A stretch of DNA of 64,000 nt, taken from contig CAKRHR010000007.1 of NCBI GenBank assembly GCA_934339005.1, positions 28,178-92,177 of the forward strand. Reading direction: 5' to 3'. A model generated the notes under the pieces. That model was not told where the DNA came from. It saw nothing but the letters and a program-made list of their open reading frames with translations, and searched no databases. The translations under genes and the position numbers were made by a program. Numbering within the stretch: position 1 is the stretch's first letter; each line of letters starts with the position of its first letter. Shown in pieces: positions 44,945 to 54,079 of this stretch. The stretch is from an uncultured Catenibacillus sp. GTDB taxonomy: Bacteria; Bacillota; Clostridia; Lachnospirales; Lachnospiraceae.

Positions 44945-44974
44945 ATGGAATTCCTTTATTCCATCCATTATAAT
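44945..44974 (+). promoter_or_regulatory. Promoter with overlapping palindrome upstream of CGD copy 3
   Basis: TATAAT lies at 44969-44974. Just upstream, ATGGAAT (44945-44951) and ATTCCAT (44958-44964) form a perfect inverted repeat covering the poorly conserved -35 region (TGGAAT). A weak -35 with an overlapping site fits activation by the divergent AraC protein. Confidence 0.6.
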
Positions 44975-45021
44975 ATAGATAACTCGTTGAGAAAATCTAA
45001 AGTATATGGGAGGTATTACAA

Positions 45022-45930
45022 ATGAGTACAGAAAAAGGTCGTCCACGTCGTGGTATTTGTCTTTACAGTTACCAGACACTTTTAGGAAAGACGATGACAC
45101 TGGAAGATGCATTTCAGGAAATGTATGACACAGGTGCCACATGCTTCGAATTTTTAACAAGTTATATTCCAAATTATCCAAATCCATCACCTGAATGGAT
45201 TGATAAATACTGGCGTCTGTGTGACAAATATAACTTACAGCCATCAGAACTTGGTCACTGGGCAGAGAATCATCTGCGCCGCGGTCCTGGTATGTCTGAT
45301 GATGAAGTCGTTGAAGAATTAAAACAGGACTTCCGTCTTGCAAATCTTTTAGGTTTTAAGGCACTTCGTACGAAGATTACATGTACAAACGTTTTATGTG
45401 ACCCTGAACCTGGCTGGCAGAACTACATCGAAAAAGCATTGCCTTACGCTGAAAAATACGACGTTCGTATGCAGAATGAAGTACATCTGCCTACAACATT
45501 ACATACACCACATATCCGTGATGAATATCTGGATTTCATTCATCGTACAGGTACATCTCACTTCGGTTTTAATATCGACTTTGGTACATTCCAGACAAAA
45601 CCTGCCAAAGGTATGGAAGATATGCCTATGAGTGATTTCAAAGACGTTTCAAAACCTGAAGAAATCGTTGATTTTCTTCCATATAGCTGGGTTTGCCATG
45701 CTAAATTCACAGGTGTCAATGAAGATTTCGTTGAAGAAACCATTCCATACCCTGAAGTTATCAAACTGATGGTTGACAATGGCTGGAGTGGTGACCTGCT
45801 TTCTGAATATGAAGGCGCTATCCGTTTCCATGCTGAAGAAGACCATCTTAAATTTGGTCAGGCCATGGTGGAAATTCCTGAACAGGTACGTCGTCACCAG
45901 ATTATGCTTCGCAACATATTAGGATACTAA
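45022..45930 (+). CDS. C-glycoside deglycosidase alpha-like subunit, copy 3
   Basis: A 302-residue TIM barrel with GGGAGGTATTACAA before the ATG. Probable metal ligands are Glu in RMQNEVHLPTT, Asp in FGFNIDFGTF, His in WVCHAKFTGVN and Glu in DLLSEYEGAIRF. It is clearly paralogous to copy 2: RRGICLYSYQ, LGFKALRTKI and HQIMLRNILGY have close counterparts there. The gene is followed after 15 bp by its small subunit. Predicted function is the large subunit of a Mn2+-dependent C-glycoside-cleaving enzyme acting on 3-oxo-glycosides. Confidence 0.7.
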   Translation: MSTEKGRPRRGICLYSYQTLLGKTMTLEDAFQEMYDTGATCFEFLTSYIPNYPNPSPEWIDKYWRLCDKYNLQPSELGHWAENHLRRGPGMSDDEVVEELKQDFRLANLLGFKALRTKITCTNVLCDPEPGWQNYIEKALPYAEKYDVRMQNEVHLPTTLHTPHIRDEYLDFIHRTGTSHFGFNIDFGTFQTKPAKGMEDMPMSDFKDVSKPEEIVDFLPYSWVCHAKFTGVNEDFVEETIPYPEVIKLMVDNGWSGDLLSEYEGAIRFHAEEDHLKFGQAMVEIPEQVRRHQIMLRNILGY

Positions 45931-45945
45931 AAGGAGGATATGACA

Positions 45946-46383
45946 ATGGTAGAATTTCAGACAATTCAGCAGCGTGGTTTCCACAATACCTACGATGAAA
46001 ATGGAGAAATCGATGGCTTCGAATTCAGTTTTGTTCCAAAATACTACAAGGGCTTATGGTTCACACAGTGTCGTTTCGGCAACGTTGTCGTAGACGGCGA
46101 AGTATTCGACCGTGACAGCATTATTTTTGAATATGACTGTCTTGAATACACTCGTGAAGAAATGTTTTCATTAAATAAATACTGGCAATTCAGAACACCG
46201 CTTAAATTCAAAATCAAGAAAAAAGGTGGTTTATCCATCGGATATCATGATGTCAGCTTACAGTTTGGCTGGGTATTAAACTACAATGGTGCCCTTGAAG
46301 CTGAACCAGACGGCAGCGGTCTTGGCAACATGGCGCATATGTTTGGCGTTGACCACAGCAGAAGAATGTTACTTTGCAGATAA
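45946..46383 (+). CDS. C-glycoside deglycosidase beta-like subunit (DUF6379), copy 3
   Basis: A 145-residue beta-rich protein. The ATG at 45946 is preferred because AAGGAGG lies eight bases ahead; the ATG at 45940 would be too close. Motifs line up with the other two small subunits: PKYYKGLWFTQCRFG, DGEVFDRDSIIFEYDCLEYT, YWQFRTPLKFKIKKKGGL and GYHDVSLQFGWVLNY. It ends in the shared SRRMLLCR. The terminator 55 bp downstream closes a two-gene operon. Confidence 0.75.
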   Translation: MVEFQTIQQRGFHNTYDENGEIDGFEFSFVPKYYKGLWFTQCRFGNVVVDGEVFDRDSIIFEYDCLEYTREEMFSLNKYWQFRTPLKFKIKKKGGLSIGYHDVSLQFGWVLNYNGALEAEPDGSGLGNMAHMFGVDHSRRMLLCR

Positions 46384-46438
46384 TTTTCAGGTGATTTTCA
46401 GTAAAAATACATATTATGATATCAACAATATTTTATTT

Positions 46439-46475
46439 ACAGGCGGCAGAAATTTTCTACCGCCTGTATTTTTAT
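46439..46475 (+). terminator. Terminator of CGD pair 3
   Basis: ACAGGCGG pairs with CCGCCTGT, with an inner AGAA/TTCT stem, followed by ATTTTTAT. Confidence 0.88.
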
Positions 46476-46613
46476 CTGTTTATTTATCTTCTTCTATCAC
46501 CACACTCTTACTTTACATGGCTTCATTTTATCGTTTTGCAAATCGTACAATTCTACCTGTCTGCAAGCCATAAATTTCACGTTGTTATTTTTTATAAAAT
46601 TACACAAGTACAG

Positions 46614-46643
46614 TTGCTTTTTATATTGCATCTGTGGTATATT
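46614..46643 (+). promoter_or_regulatory. Possible promoter of the TrpB2 gene
   Basis: TTGCTT (46614-46619) and TATATT (46638-46643) are 18 bp apart, giving a leader of about 45 nt before the ATG. Nothing else was recognised in the 220-bp gap. Confidence 0.5.
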
Positions 46644-46696
46644 AATATTAATGTTTTATCAATTTAAAGTAATAACGTATTCGAGGAGGATATAGC

Positions 46697-48067
46697 ATGA
46701 GTAAAGAAATCCCTTATAAGATTTATCTTGAAGAAAATGAGATGCCAACACAATGGTACAATGTGCGTGCAGATATGAAAAATAAGCCTGCACCGATTTT
46801 AAATCCGGCAACACTTAAACCTGTCACTGTGGAAGAACTCGCTCCGATTTTTTGTACAGAGCTTGCCAAGCAAGAGTTAGATGATACGACGCCTTATTTT
46901 GATATTCCTCAGGAAATCAGAGATTTCTACAGAATGTATCGTCCATCACCACTTGTTCGTGCTTACTGCTTAGAGAAAAAGCTTGGAACACCGGCACATA
47001 TTTATTACAAATTTGAAGGCAATAACACCTCCGGCAGCCACAAATTAAATTCAGCCATTGCTCAGGCTTATTATGCTAAGAAACAGGGCTTAAAAGGTGT
47101 CACCACAGAAACCGGTGCCGGTCAGTGGGGTACAGCCTTATCTATGGCATGCTCTTATTTTGATTTGGATTGTCAGGTATACATGGTTAAAGTATCTTAC
47201 GAACAGAAGCCTTTCCGCCGTGAAGTCATGCGTACTTACGGTGCACAGGTCACACCTTCCCCATCTATGAACACCGAAATCGGCCGTAAAATCAATGCAG
47301 AATTTCCTGGTACTACAGGCAGTCTTGGCTGTGCGATTTCTGAAGCTGTGGAAGCTGCCACAACACAGGATGGTTACAGATATGTTCTTGGTTCAGTGCT
47401 TTCCCAGGTACTGCTCCACCAGACAGTCATTGGTCTTGAAACAAAGACAGCACTGGATAAATATGGTATTAAAGCAGATATGATTATTGGCTGTGCCGGT
47501 GGCGGTTCAAACCTTGGCGGTTTGATTTCTCCATTTGCAGGCGAGATGCTTCGCGGCGAAGCTGATTATGAAATCATCGCTGTAGAACCTGCCTCCTGTC
47601 CAAGTTTAACACGCGGTCGTTATGCTTATGACTTCTGCGATACAGGTAAGATTTGTCCTCTGGCTAAGATGTACACCCTTGGCAGTGGCTTTATCCCATC
47701 CGCCAACCATGCCGGCGGTCTGCGCTACCATGGTATGAGTTCTATCGTATCCCAGCTTTACGATGACGGTTATGTCAAAGCCCGCAGCGTCGAACAGACA
47801 GAAGTCTTTAAAGCTGCTGAAATGTTTGCCCGGGTTGAAGGTATCTTACCAGCACCTGAAAGCAGTCATGCTATTAAAGTTGCCATTGATGAAGCACTTA
47901 AGTGCAAAGAAACCGGTGAAGAAAAGAACATCGTCTTTGGTCTGACAGGTACAGGCTATTTTGATATGGTCGCTTACCAGAAATACAATGACGGCGATAT
48001 GACAGACTATATTCCTACAGATGAAGAACTGGAAAAGAGTTTTGCAACTTTGCCTCAGGTTAACTAA
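46697..48067 (+). CDS. TrpB2-type tryptophan synthase beta chain-like protein
   Basis: A PLP enzyme of 456 residues, longer than classical TrpB and of the TrpB2 kind. The PLP lysine is in SGSHKLNSA (Lys116) and the phosphate-binding loop is GCAGGGSNLGG near residue 264. The segment KFEGNNTSGSHK and the LGSGFIPSANHAGGLRYHG region are typical of TrpB2. It converts indole and serine to tryptophan. No trpA or other trp gene is adjacent, so it probably salvages free indole. The AGGAGGATATAGC ribosome site is strong. A bidirectional terminator follows. Confidence 0.9.
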   Translation: MSKEIPYKIYLEENEMPTQWYNVRADMKNKPAPILNPATLKPVTVEELAPIFCTELAKQELDDTTPYFDIPQEIRDFYRMYRPSPLVRAYCLEKKLGTPAHIYYKFEGNNTSGSHKLNSAIAQAYYAKKQGLKGVTTETGAGQWGTALSMACSYFDLDCQVYMVKVSYEQKPFRREVMRTYGAQVTPSPSMNTEIGRKINAEFPGTTGSLGCAISEAVEAATTQDGYRYVLGSVLSQVLLHQTVIGLETKTALDKYGIKADMIIGCAGGGSNLGGLISPFAGEMLRGEADYEIIAVEPASCPSLTRGRYAYDFCDTGKICPLAKMYTLGSGFIPSANHAGGLRYHGMSSIVSQLYDDGYVKARSVEQTEVFKAAEMFARVEGILPAPESSHAIKVAIDEALKCKETGEEKNIVFGLTGTGYFDMVAYQKYNDGDMTDYIPTDEELEKSFATLPQVN

Positions 48068-48068
48068 A

Positions 48069-48127
48069 TAAGACATAAAAATGAACCTGTCTGGTATCCC
48101 CACACAGGTTCATTTTTTATGTCTTAT
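48069..48127. terminator. Bidirectional terminator between trpB2 and feoAB
   Basis: AAAATGAACCTGT pairs with ACAGGTTCATTTT, extended by AAGACATA/TATGTCTT on the outside, with A and T tracts on both sides. It serves both convergent genes. Confidence 0.92.
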
Positions 48128-48174
48128 ATTTATGTCTTAAATATTCATATTCTCATAAATTATCATTAAACATT

Positions 48175-50592
48175 TTATGCCAAACCAAACAGCACACCCA
48201 CAAGATGCACAACAAATGCCACAATCCACGCAATCACACATTGCAAAACCACCGTCAATCCCGCAGCTTTCGCTCCACCCATCTCGCGCTTTACTGTTGC
48301 AATGGCAGCAACACATGGTGTATAAAGCAGCGTAAATACAAGAAATACCCATGCAGAAAACGGAGTAAACAATGTGTTTACCAATGTCGCATCCCCACCA
48401 AGCAATACCGTCATCGTTGATACAACACTCTCTTTGGCAGTAAATCCTGTAATCAGAGCCGTTGATACACGCCAGTCACCAAAGCCAAGCGGTTTAAATA
48501 TTGGTGCCACAAAGCTGCCAATCACAGCTAACAGGCTATCCTCAGCAGAAGCCGCCATATTCAGATGCATATCAAAAGTCTGTAAAAACCAGATAACCAT
48601 GGATGCGAGAAATATGATTGTAAATGCTTTCTGGATGAACCCCTTCGCCTTTTCCCATATAAGCTGAAGCACGCTTTTTGCAGATGGCAATCTGTAATTT
48701 GGCAGTTCCATGACAAAAGGAATCGGTGCACCTTTGAATTTTGTTTTCTTTAAAATCAATGCATAAATAATACCACAGACAATACCCATAAGATACAAAC
48801 CAACCATTGCAAGGGCCTGAAGATGTCTTGGGAAGAAAGCTTTGACCATCAGTGAATATATCGGAAGCTTCGCGCTGCAGCTCATAAACGGTGTCAAAAG
48901 TATCGTCATCTTCCGGTCACGCTCGCTTGACAGCGTTCTTGTCGCCATGATCGCAGGTACAGAACATCCAAAACCAATCAGCATCGGTACAAAGCTTCTG
49001 CCTGAAAGTCCAATTTTTCGAAGCAGCTTATCCATCACAAATGCCACACGTGCCATATAACCTGTATCTTCAAGAATTGATAAAAACAGAAACAAAACAA
49101 CAATCGTTGGCAGGAAACTGATGACGCTGCCCACACCCTGACAAATACCATCAACAACAAGAGATTGGATAACATTATTAACATTTGCAGCGGTTAAAAT
49201 ATGCTCAAGTCCACGAATTGCCGCATCTACGCCCATACTCATTAAGTCCGAAAGCCATGCGCCAACAAAATTAAAAGTCATTGCAAAAATAAATGCCATA
49301 ATACCAATAAAGCATGGAATTGCTGTATATTTTCCGGTTAAAATTCTGTCAATAGCCATGCTTCGATGATGCTCTTTGCTTTCATGCGGCTTTGTCAATG
49401 TCTGTGCACACAGTTTCTCTATAAACGAAAATCGCATATTAGCAATTGCAGCTTCTCTGTCGAGCCCTGTTTCCGCCTCCATAACCGAAACCATCTGTTC
49501 AAATACTTTCTTTTTTTCGTCCGATAGCTGTAATTCATTTTCCAGAAGGTAATCCTTTTCAATGAGTTTTGTCGCTGCAAACCGCACAGGCAGATTTGCT
49601 TTCGCAGCCTCCGGTTCAAGCATATGCACTACCATATGAATACACCGGTGCACTGCACCAACGGGATCACTCTCATCATTACTGTCCTGACAGAAATCAA
49701 TACGTCCCGGCACTTCATGATACCTTGCCACATGCATAGCATGGCTGATTAATTCATCAATACCTTCATTTTTGACTGCTGAAATCGGAACAACCGGAAT
49801 ACCAAGCATCTTTTCAAGTGCATTGACACGTACTGATCCACCATTCGCACGCACCTCATCCATCATATTCAGTGCAAGCACCATTGGAATGCCAAGTTCC
49901 ATCAACTGCATCGTCAGGCACAGATTTCGTTCAAGATTTGATGCATCTACGATATTAATAATGCCATCCGGATGATTTTTCAGCAAAAAATCTCTTGTCA
50001 CAATTTCCTCATTTGAATATGGTGACAATGAATAAATTCCAGGTAAGTCAGTTACTGTCGCATTTGTGTGATTACGAATCACACCATCTTTTCGGTCTAC
50101 AGTCACACCCGGGAAGTTACCTACATGCTGATTGGCACCTGTTAATTGATTAAACAGTGTTGTCTTACCACAGTTTTGATTACCTGCCAGCGCAAACGTC
50201 AGCGGTGCATTTTCAGGAAGCTCACAGGCTTTTTCATGTTGATGGTAGCTTTGTACATTTTCAAATTCACCGATTTTGGGATGTTCAATCGCAACATATT
50301 CCTGTGCTTTCACATCTTTTGCAGCCTGTTTCTGATGTACATTCTCAACTGTAATTTTCTTTGCTTCGTCTTTACGCAATGTCAGTTCATAGCCTCTGAG
50401 TTCAAATTGAATCGGGTCACCCATTGGCGCTATCTTTTGCAAAGTCACTTCCGTACCCGGTGTCAGACCCATATCCAGCAAATGATGTCTTAGCGCACCA
50501 TTGCCACCGACAGACTGAATATAAGCACTCTGTCCCGGGAGTAATGCATCCATCATTATACTGCATCCAGTTTCTTTTGTATAATTTTCCAT
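48175..50592 (-). CDS. feoB: Ferrous iron transporter FeoB with N-terminal FeoA domain
   Basis: An 805-residue fusion. Residues 1-85 are a FeoA (SH3-like) domain (HHLLDMGLTPGTEVTLQKIAP). The FeoB G domain follows, with G1 GNQNCGKTTLFN near residue 135, DLPGIYSLSPYS and the NMMD motif. A helical guanine-dissociation-inhibitor segment leads into the membrane part with Gate motifs (IGFGCSVPAIMATRTL and TGFTAKESVVSTM). It imports Fe2+ across the cytoplasmic membrane in anaerobes. It has its own promoter; a Fur or IdeR box was not obvious. Fused FeoA-FeoB is common in Clostridia. Confidence 0.95.
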   Translation of the reverse strand: MENYTKETGCSIMMDALLPGQSAYIQSVGGNGALRHHLLDMGLTPGTEVTLQKIAPMGDPIQFELRGYELTLRKDEAKKITVENVHQKQAAKDVKAQEYVAIEHPKIGEFENVQSYHQHEKACELPENAPLTFALAGNQNCGKTTLFNQLTGANQHVGNFPGVTVDRKDGVIRNHTNATVTDLPGIYSLSPYSNEEIVTRDFLLKNHPDGIINIVDASNLERNLCLTMQLMELGIPMVLALNMMDEVRANGGSVRVNALEKMLGIPVVPISAVKNEGIDELISHAMHVARYHEVPGRIDFCQDSNDESDPVGAVHRCIHMVVHMLEPEAAKANLPVRFAATKLIEKDYLLENELQLSDEKKKVFEQMVSVMEAETGLDREAAIANMRFSFIEKLCAQTLTKPHESKEHHRSMAIDRILTGKYTAIPCFIGIMAFIFAMTFNFVGAWLSDLMSMGVDAAIRGLEHILTAANVNNVIQSLVVDGICQGVGSVISFLPTIVVLFLFLSILEDTGYMARVAFVMDKLLRKIGLSGRSFVPMLIGFGCSVPAIMATRTLSSERDRKMTILLTPFMSCSAKLPIYSLMVKAFFPRHLQALAMVGLYLMGIVCGIIYALILKKTKFKGAPIPFVMELPNYRLPSAKSVLQLIWEKAKGFIQKAFTIIFLASMVIWFLQTFDMHLNMAASAEDSLLAVIGSFVAPIFKPLGFGDWRVSTALITGFTAKESVVSTMTVLLGGDATLVNTLFTPFSAWVFLVFTLLYTPCVAAIATVKREMGGAKAAGLTVVLQCVIAWIVAFVVHLVGVLFGLA

Positions 50593-50691
50593 GATTTATC
50601 TATCTCCAGTTTTATAATAATAGAATACCGTCATCTGTTCGTATATCTAAATTGCGATTACAACGCATTTCCTATAATCAACAATCACTTT

Positions 50692-50720
50692 ATTATATCC
50701 TTATTGATATTTTTTTTCAA
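50692..50720 (-). promoter_or_regulatory. Promoter of feoAB
   Basis: On the minus strand TTGAAA (50720-50715) and TATAAT (50697-50692) are 17 bp apart, about 100 bp before the start codon. Confidence 0.72.
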
Positions 50721-50733
50721 TAAAATAAAATAC

Positions 50734-50812
50734 AAAAAGAGCATGGACAATATGCTTTCGTTCAGATATTTTTATATGTGAACTGAAATCTTTCTGCACA
50801 TCCATGCTCTTT
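50734..50812 (-). terminator. Terminator of the GGDEF-kinase gene
   Basis: AAAGAGCATGGA pairs with TCCATGCTCTTT, with a branched 50-nt interior and a T-rich end on the minus strand. It lies 14 bp past the stop codon of the 1047-residue protein. Confidence 0.78.
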
Positions 50813-50825
50813 AAATATTCTTTGT

Positions 50826-53800
50826 TTATCTTACTGCGTTAATTGCTCCAAGCAGCGTTTTTACTTCAATTGGCTTGGCAATATGACCGTCCATCCCTGC
50901 TGCCACGCATTTTTTGATACATTCTTCAGACGTCTGTGCAGTCATTGCAAATATACACACGGTCTTGGCATCTACATGATTTAACGACCGCAGACGCTTT
51001 GTGGCCTCAATACCATCCATGACAGGCATCATCACATCCATTAAAATGACATTATATGTTCCAGGCTCAGAAGCTTCAAACTTTTGCAGGGCTTCCTCGC
51101 CGTTCCAGGCTTTATCAACCTTTGCCCCATTTTCCATCAGATAAAACTCTGCCACCTCCATATTAATCTCATTGTCCTCAACTAACAAAATATTGAGATT
51201 TTTAATGGTCTTTTTATCCTCTGTCTGCATGTTATCATTTGTATTTTCTGCTGCCTTATCTATCAGAAATGGCAGTCTGAATACAAATGCTGTACCTTCA
51301 TTTAATACACTGTGTACCTCAATCGTCCCATTCATTGCCTCCACAAGGCTTTTAACAATCGACATACCAAGCCCGGTACCTTTATACTGGGTTCTGGCGT
51401 CATTTTTCTCCTGTGTAAATGGCTTAAATAACTGATTTTCCACAAATTCTTCCGTCATGCCGACACCGGTATCTTCAATCTTAAATTCATACCATACTGT
51501 CGTGCCGTCATCCGACAACTCCTCGGCATAAGTGTCAATCGCACCATCTGGCTTATTATATTTGATAGCATTACTAAAAAAATTAAGCATAATCCTGCGA
51601 AGCTGCAGAGAACTGCCTAAAAGCTTTGTATGTCTGACATTCTTTCTGTGCTTGCGATGCACAAGCCCTGTTTCAACAATCTGTGCATCCACAAGGGCTG
51701 CTACCTCATCCATCAGCACACTCAAATCAAAAGCCTCCACCGTAAAGTCTGCCTGTCCCGCTTCAATCTTGCTCATATCCAGCACATCATTAACCAGCGC
51801 CAGCAAATGACTTGTGGAAAGCTGAATTTTTTCCAGTCCCTCCTCAAGTTTATCCGGGTCATTTTGGTATTTTCTGATGATATCCACCATACCCATAATA
51901 CCATTAATCGGTGTCCGGATATCGTGGCTCATACGGTTCATAAATTCCGTTTTTGCCTTATTTTCAGAATCTGCTTCCTCATACGCTAACTGAAGGCGTT
52001 CCTTTTCCTTCTGGTCTTTTTCGTGGAATACCGATGTATTCTTAAACAAAATAATACCATGCACAACCGTACTTTCCTTATTCGTACGTTTATCATACAC
52101 TGTATCTCTCGACATCAGCACCGTCTTTTGCAGCCATACAAATACACCTTCTGTTTTTTCTTCACGATATTCCACCGTCACCTGCTTTGTACCTGTATTA
52201 AAACGCTCAAGCAATTTTTCGGCAGAATCTACAATACGATAATTTTCAAGGGTTTCCTCTGCCACATAATGACATCTGTATGCACAATATTCATCATAAG
52301 AACACGGTGCTGTTGGCATTTCGCCAGACTGCCATGTATCCGTATGATAAAAAACCCGTTCCAGCCGGTCATTAGTCAAATCCACCATATATACCGCCTC
52401 AGCAGAATCTAACAACGCTTCGACATAATCCGTATTTTCGGTCAGGGACTGCTTCACCTGCTCATAATAACGCTCTAACTGCTTCTGTTCATCCACTTGG
52501 GTATCATCCGCATTCTGGAAGTTTTCAAAGCCCAGAATAAAATGATGAAGCCTGCCATCTTCGGTACTGTTAATAAAATACGCTGTCATCCGGCCTCGAT
52601 AGCTCATATGCTCCGACACATACGCATATGGCCATTCAAGCTGCGGATGAGCTGCACTTAAATGTGTATTTAAATACTCTGCCTGCAGGTCACTGCGAAA
52701 CAGTTTACGAGTATCTGCATTTGCTAATTTCTGAACTACCTGCTCAACTGCACCGGAATAACTGCCATCATCTGCCAGGAAGAAATCTGCCCCTGCCCGA
52801 AGCACCTGATACTGATCAAGGAGCACATCACAATACAGACAATCTGTAAAATGAAAACCTTTCGCTTTGACTTCGCTTAAAAGCTTCCGATTCAGACGCT
52901 GCTTTTGTGCAGCTTCTTCAATCTTTGCCTGATTCTTATCAATATACATATTCTTATCTGCATATCGGAATAACTCCCGCAGTGTTGCATTTTCAAAATC
53001 TGATGATAACGCATATCCTGCCGCAAAACTCATCGGCATCTCAGGATGGGTCTTTGAAAATGCCACTGCCGCTGCGCGGATGTCTGCCAGACAATCCTCC
53101 ACGGCCTGATGCTTCAGTCCTTTTAAAATAGCGATAAATTCATCGCCGCCGTCACGTCCGACAAAATACTCCTGTGGCACAGTTGCCCGAAGCACCTCAC
53201 CAAAGGCTTTAATATAAACATCACCTTTATCATGACCAAGATTATTGTTAATGATACGCAGGTTGTTTAAATCAAACACACACATAGCCACCGGCACATC
53301 TTTGCTGATAACCTTCTCCTGATTCAGAAGTTCTTCGCATTTATTTTTATTTGGCAGTCCGGTAGCTTCATCCAGATAGACCTTTTTCTGCAATATCTTA
53401 TTCTGAGCTGCAAACCGTAGTGCTTTAAACAATTCAATCGCAATGACAATAATCAATCCTATAATATCTGCCATGACGACTTTTTCAAACCGGTCAAGAC
53501 CTGTTGCAATTTTCTGCGAATATGTTTCTGCAAGTCCTACCGTTTCATCGCACAACCTGAAAAAATGCTCACTTTTTTCAATAATATCTGTCTGCTCATA
53601 GCCATACTGGCGCACCAGAAGGATTTCTTCCCGAAGTACACTAAAATAATCCTCCAATTCAGCCATCTTGCTTTGGAAAGCCTTATCATCCAAACGCACA
53701 AAATTCAATGTATCACTGCCATAACGCAGTCCTTCTATATAAGAAGAAATCGTATTATAAATATCATCACTTGGCTGACCGACAATCTCCAACTTTACCA

Positions 53801-53969
53801 TACGCTGTGTTTCGCCGCGCACAAGTCCTGCATAATTAATAATACGCGCCGTGCCCTGTATCTTACTGACCATCGACATGATAAGAAAAAATAACGTCAT
53901 TAATATCACGGTCAATATTGTCATCGCAACGCGCAGAATATAGGTTAATTTCTTTTCAGATTTTTTCAT
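50826..53969 (-). CDS. Membrane hybrid sensor with GGDEF, histidine kinase and receiver domains
   Basis: A 1047-residue signalling protein. A membrane helix (about 10-33), an extracytoplasmic type IV pili/NIT-like sensor (about 40-160) and a second helix (about 165-185) are followed by a GGDEF domain with an intact motif (GRDGGDEFIAIL, near 275). A PAS-like region leads to a histidine kinase, with the phospho-His in MSHDIRTPINGIMG near 690 and the ATP site GTGLGMSIVKSL. A receiver domain closes it (NVILMDVMMPVMDG, about 925-1045). It could both make cyclic di-GMP and run a phosphorelay. No separate response regulator is adjacent. Confidence 0.88.
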   Translation of the reverse strand: MKKSEKKLTYILRVAMTILTVILMTLFFLIMSMVSKIQGTARIINYAGLVRGETQRMVKLEIVGQPSDDIYNTISSYIEGLRYGSDTLNFVRLDDKAFQSKMAELEDYFSVLREEILLVRQYGYEQTDIIEKSEHFFRLCDETVGLAETYSQKIATGLDRFEKVVMADIIGLIIVIAIELFKALRFAAQNKILQKKVYLDEATGLPNKNKCEELLNQEKVISKDVPVAMCVFDLNNLRIINNNLGHDKGDVYIKAFGEVLRATVPQEYFVGRDGGDEFIAILKGLKHQAVEDCLADIRAAAVAFSKTHPEMPMSFAAGYALSSDFENATLRELFRYADKNMYIDKNQAKIEEAAQKQRLNRKLLSEVKAKGFHFTDCLYCDVLLDQYQVLRAGADFFLADDGSYSGAVEQVVQKLANADTRKLFRSDLQAEYLNTHLSAAHPQLEWPYAYVSEHMSYRGRMTAYFINSTEDGRLHHFILGFENFQNADDTQVDEQKQLERYYEQVKQSLTENTDYVEALLDSAEAVYMVDLTNDRLERVFYHTDTWQSGEMPTAPCSYDEYCAYRCHYVAEETLENYRIVDSAEKLLERFNTGTKQVTVEYREEKTEGVFVWLQKTVLMSRDTVYDKRTNKESTVVHGIILFKNTSVFHEKDQKEKERLQLAYEEADSENKAKTEFMNRMSHDIRTPINGIMGMVDIIRKYQNDPDKLEEGLEKIQLSTSHLLALVNDVLDMSKIEAGQADFTVEAFDLSVLMDEVAALVDAQIVETGLVHRKHRKNVRHTKLLGSSLQLRRIMLNFFSNAIKYNKPDGAIDTYAEELSDDGTTVWYEFKIEDTGVGMTEEFVENQLFKPFTQEKNDARTQYKGTGLGMSIVKSLVEAMNGTIEVHSVLNEGTAFVFRLPFLIDKAAENTNDNMQTEDKKTIKNLNILLVEDNEINMEVAEFYLMENGAKVDKAWNGEEALQKFEASEPGTYNVILMDVMMPVMDGIEATKRLRSLNHVDAKTVCIFAMTAQTSEECIKKCVAAGMDGHIAKPIEVKTLLGAINAVR

Positions 53970-54079
53970 TCCAGCTTCGCCTTATCTTTTTGCCCTTCTT
54001 TTAAGTCTTTTTATTTTTCTTCATTGCTGCGTTTAACTTTTTCTGTGTATCTCTGTGTATTTTTAGCATTTGTTTGTTA

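Noticed and set aside
50593..50691. A Fur or IdeR operator upstream of feoAB
   Set aside because: No convincing inverted repeat matching the known consensus was found between the promoter and the start codon.
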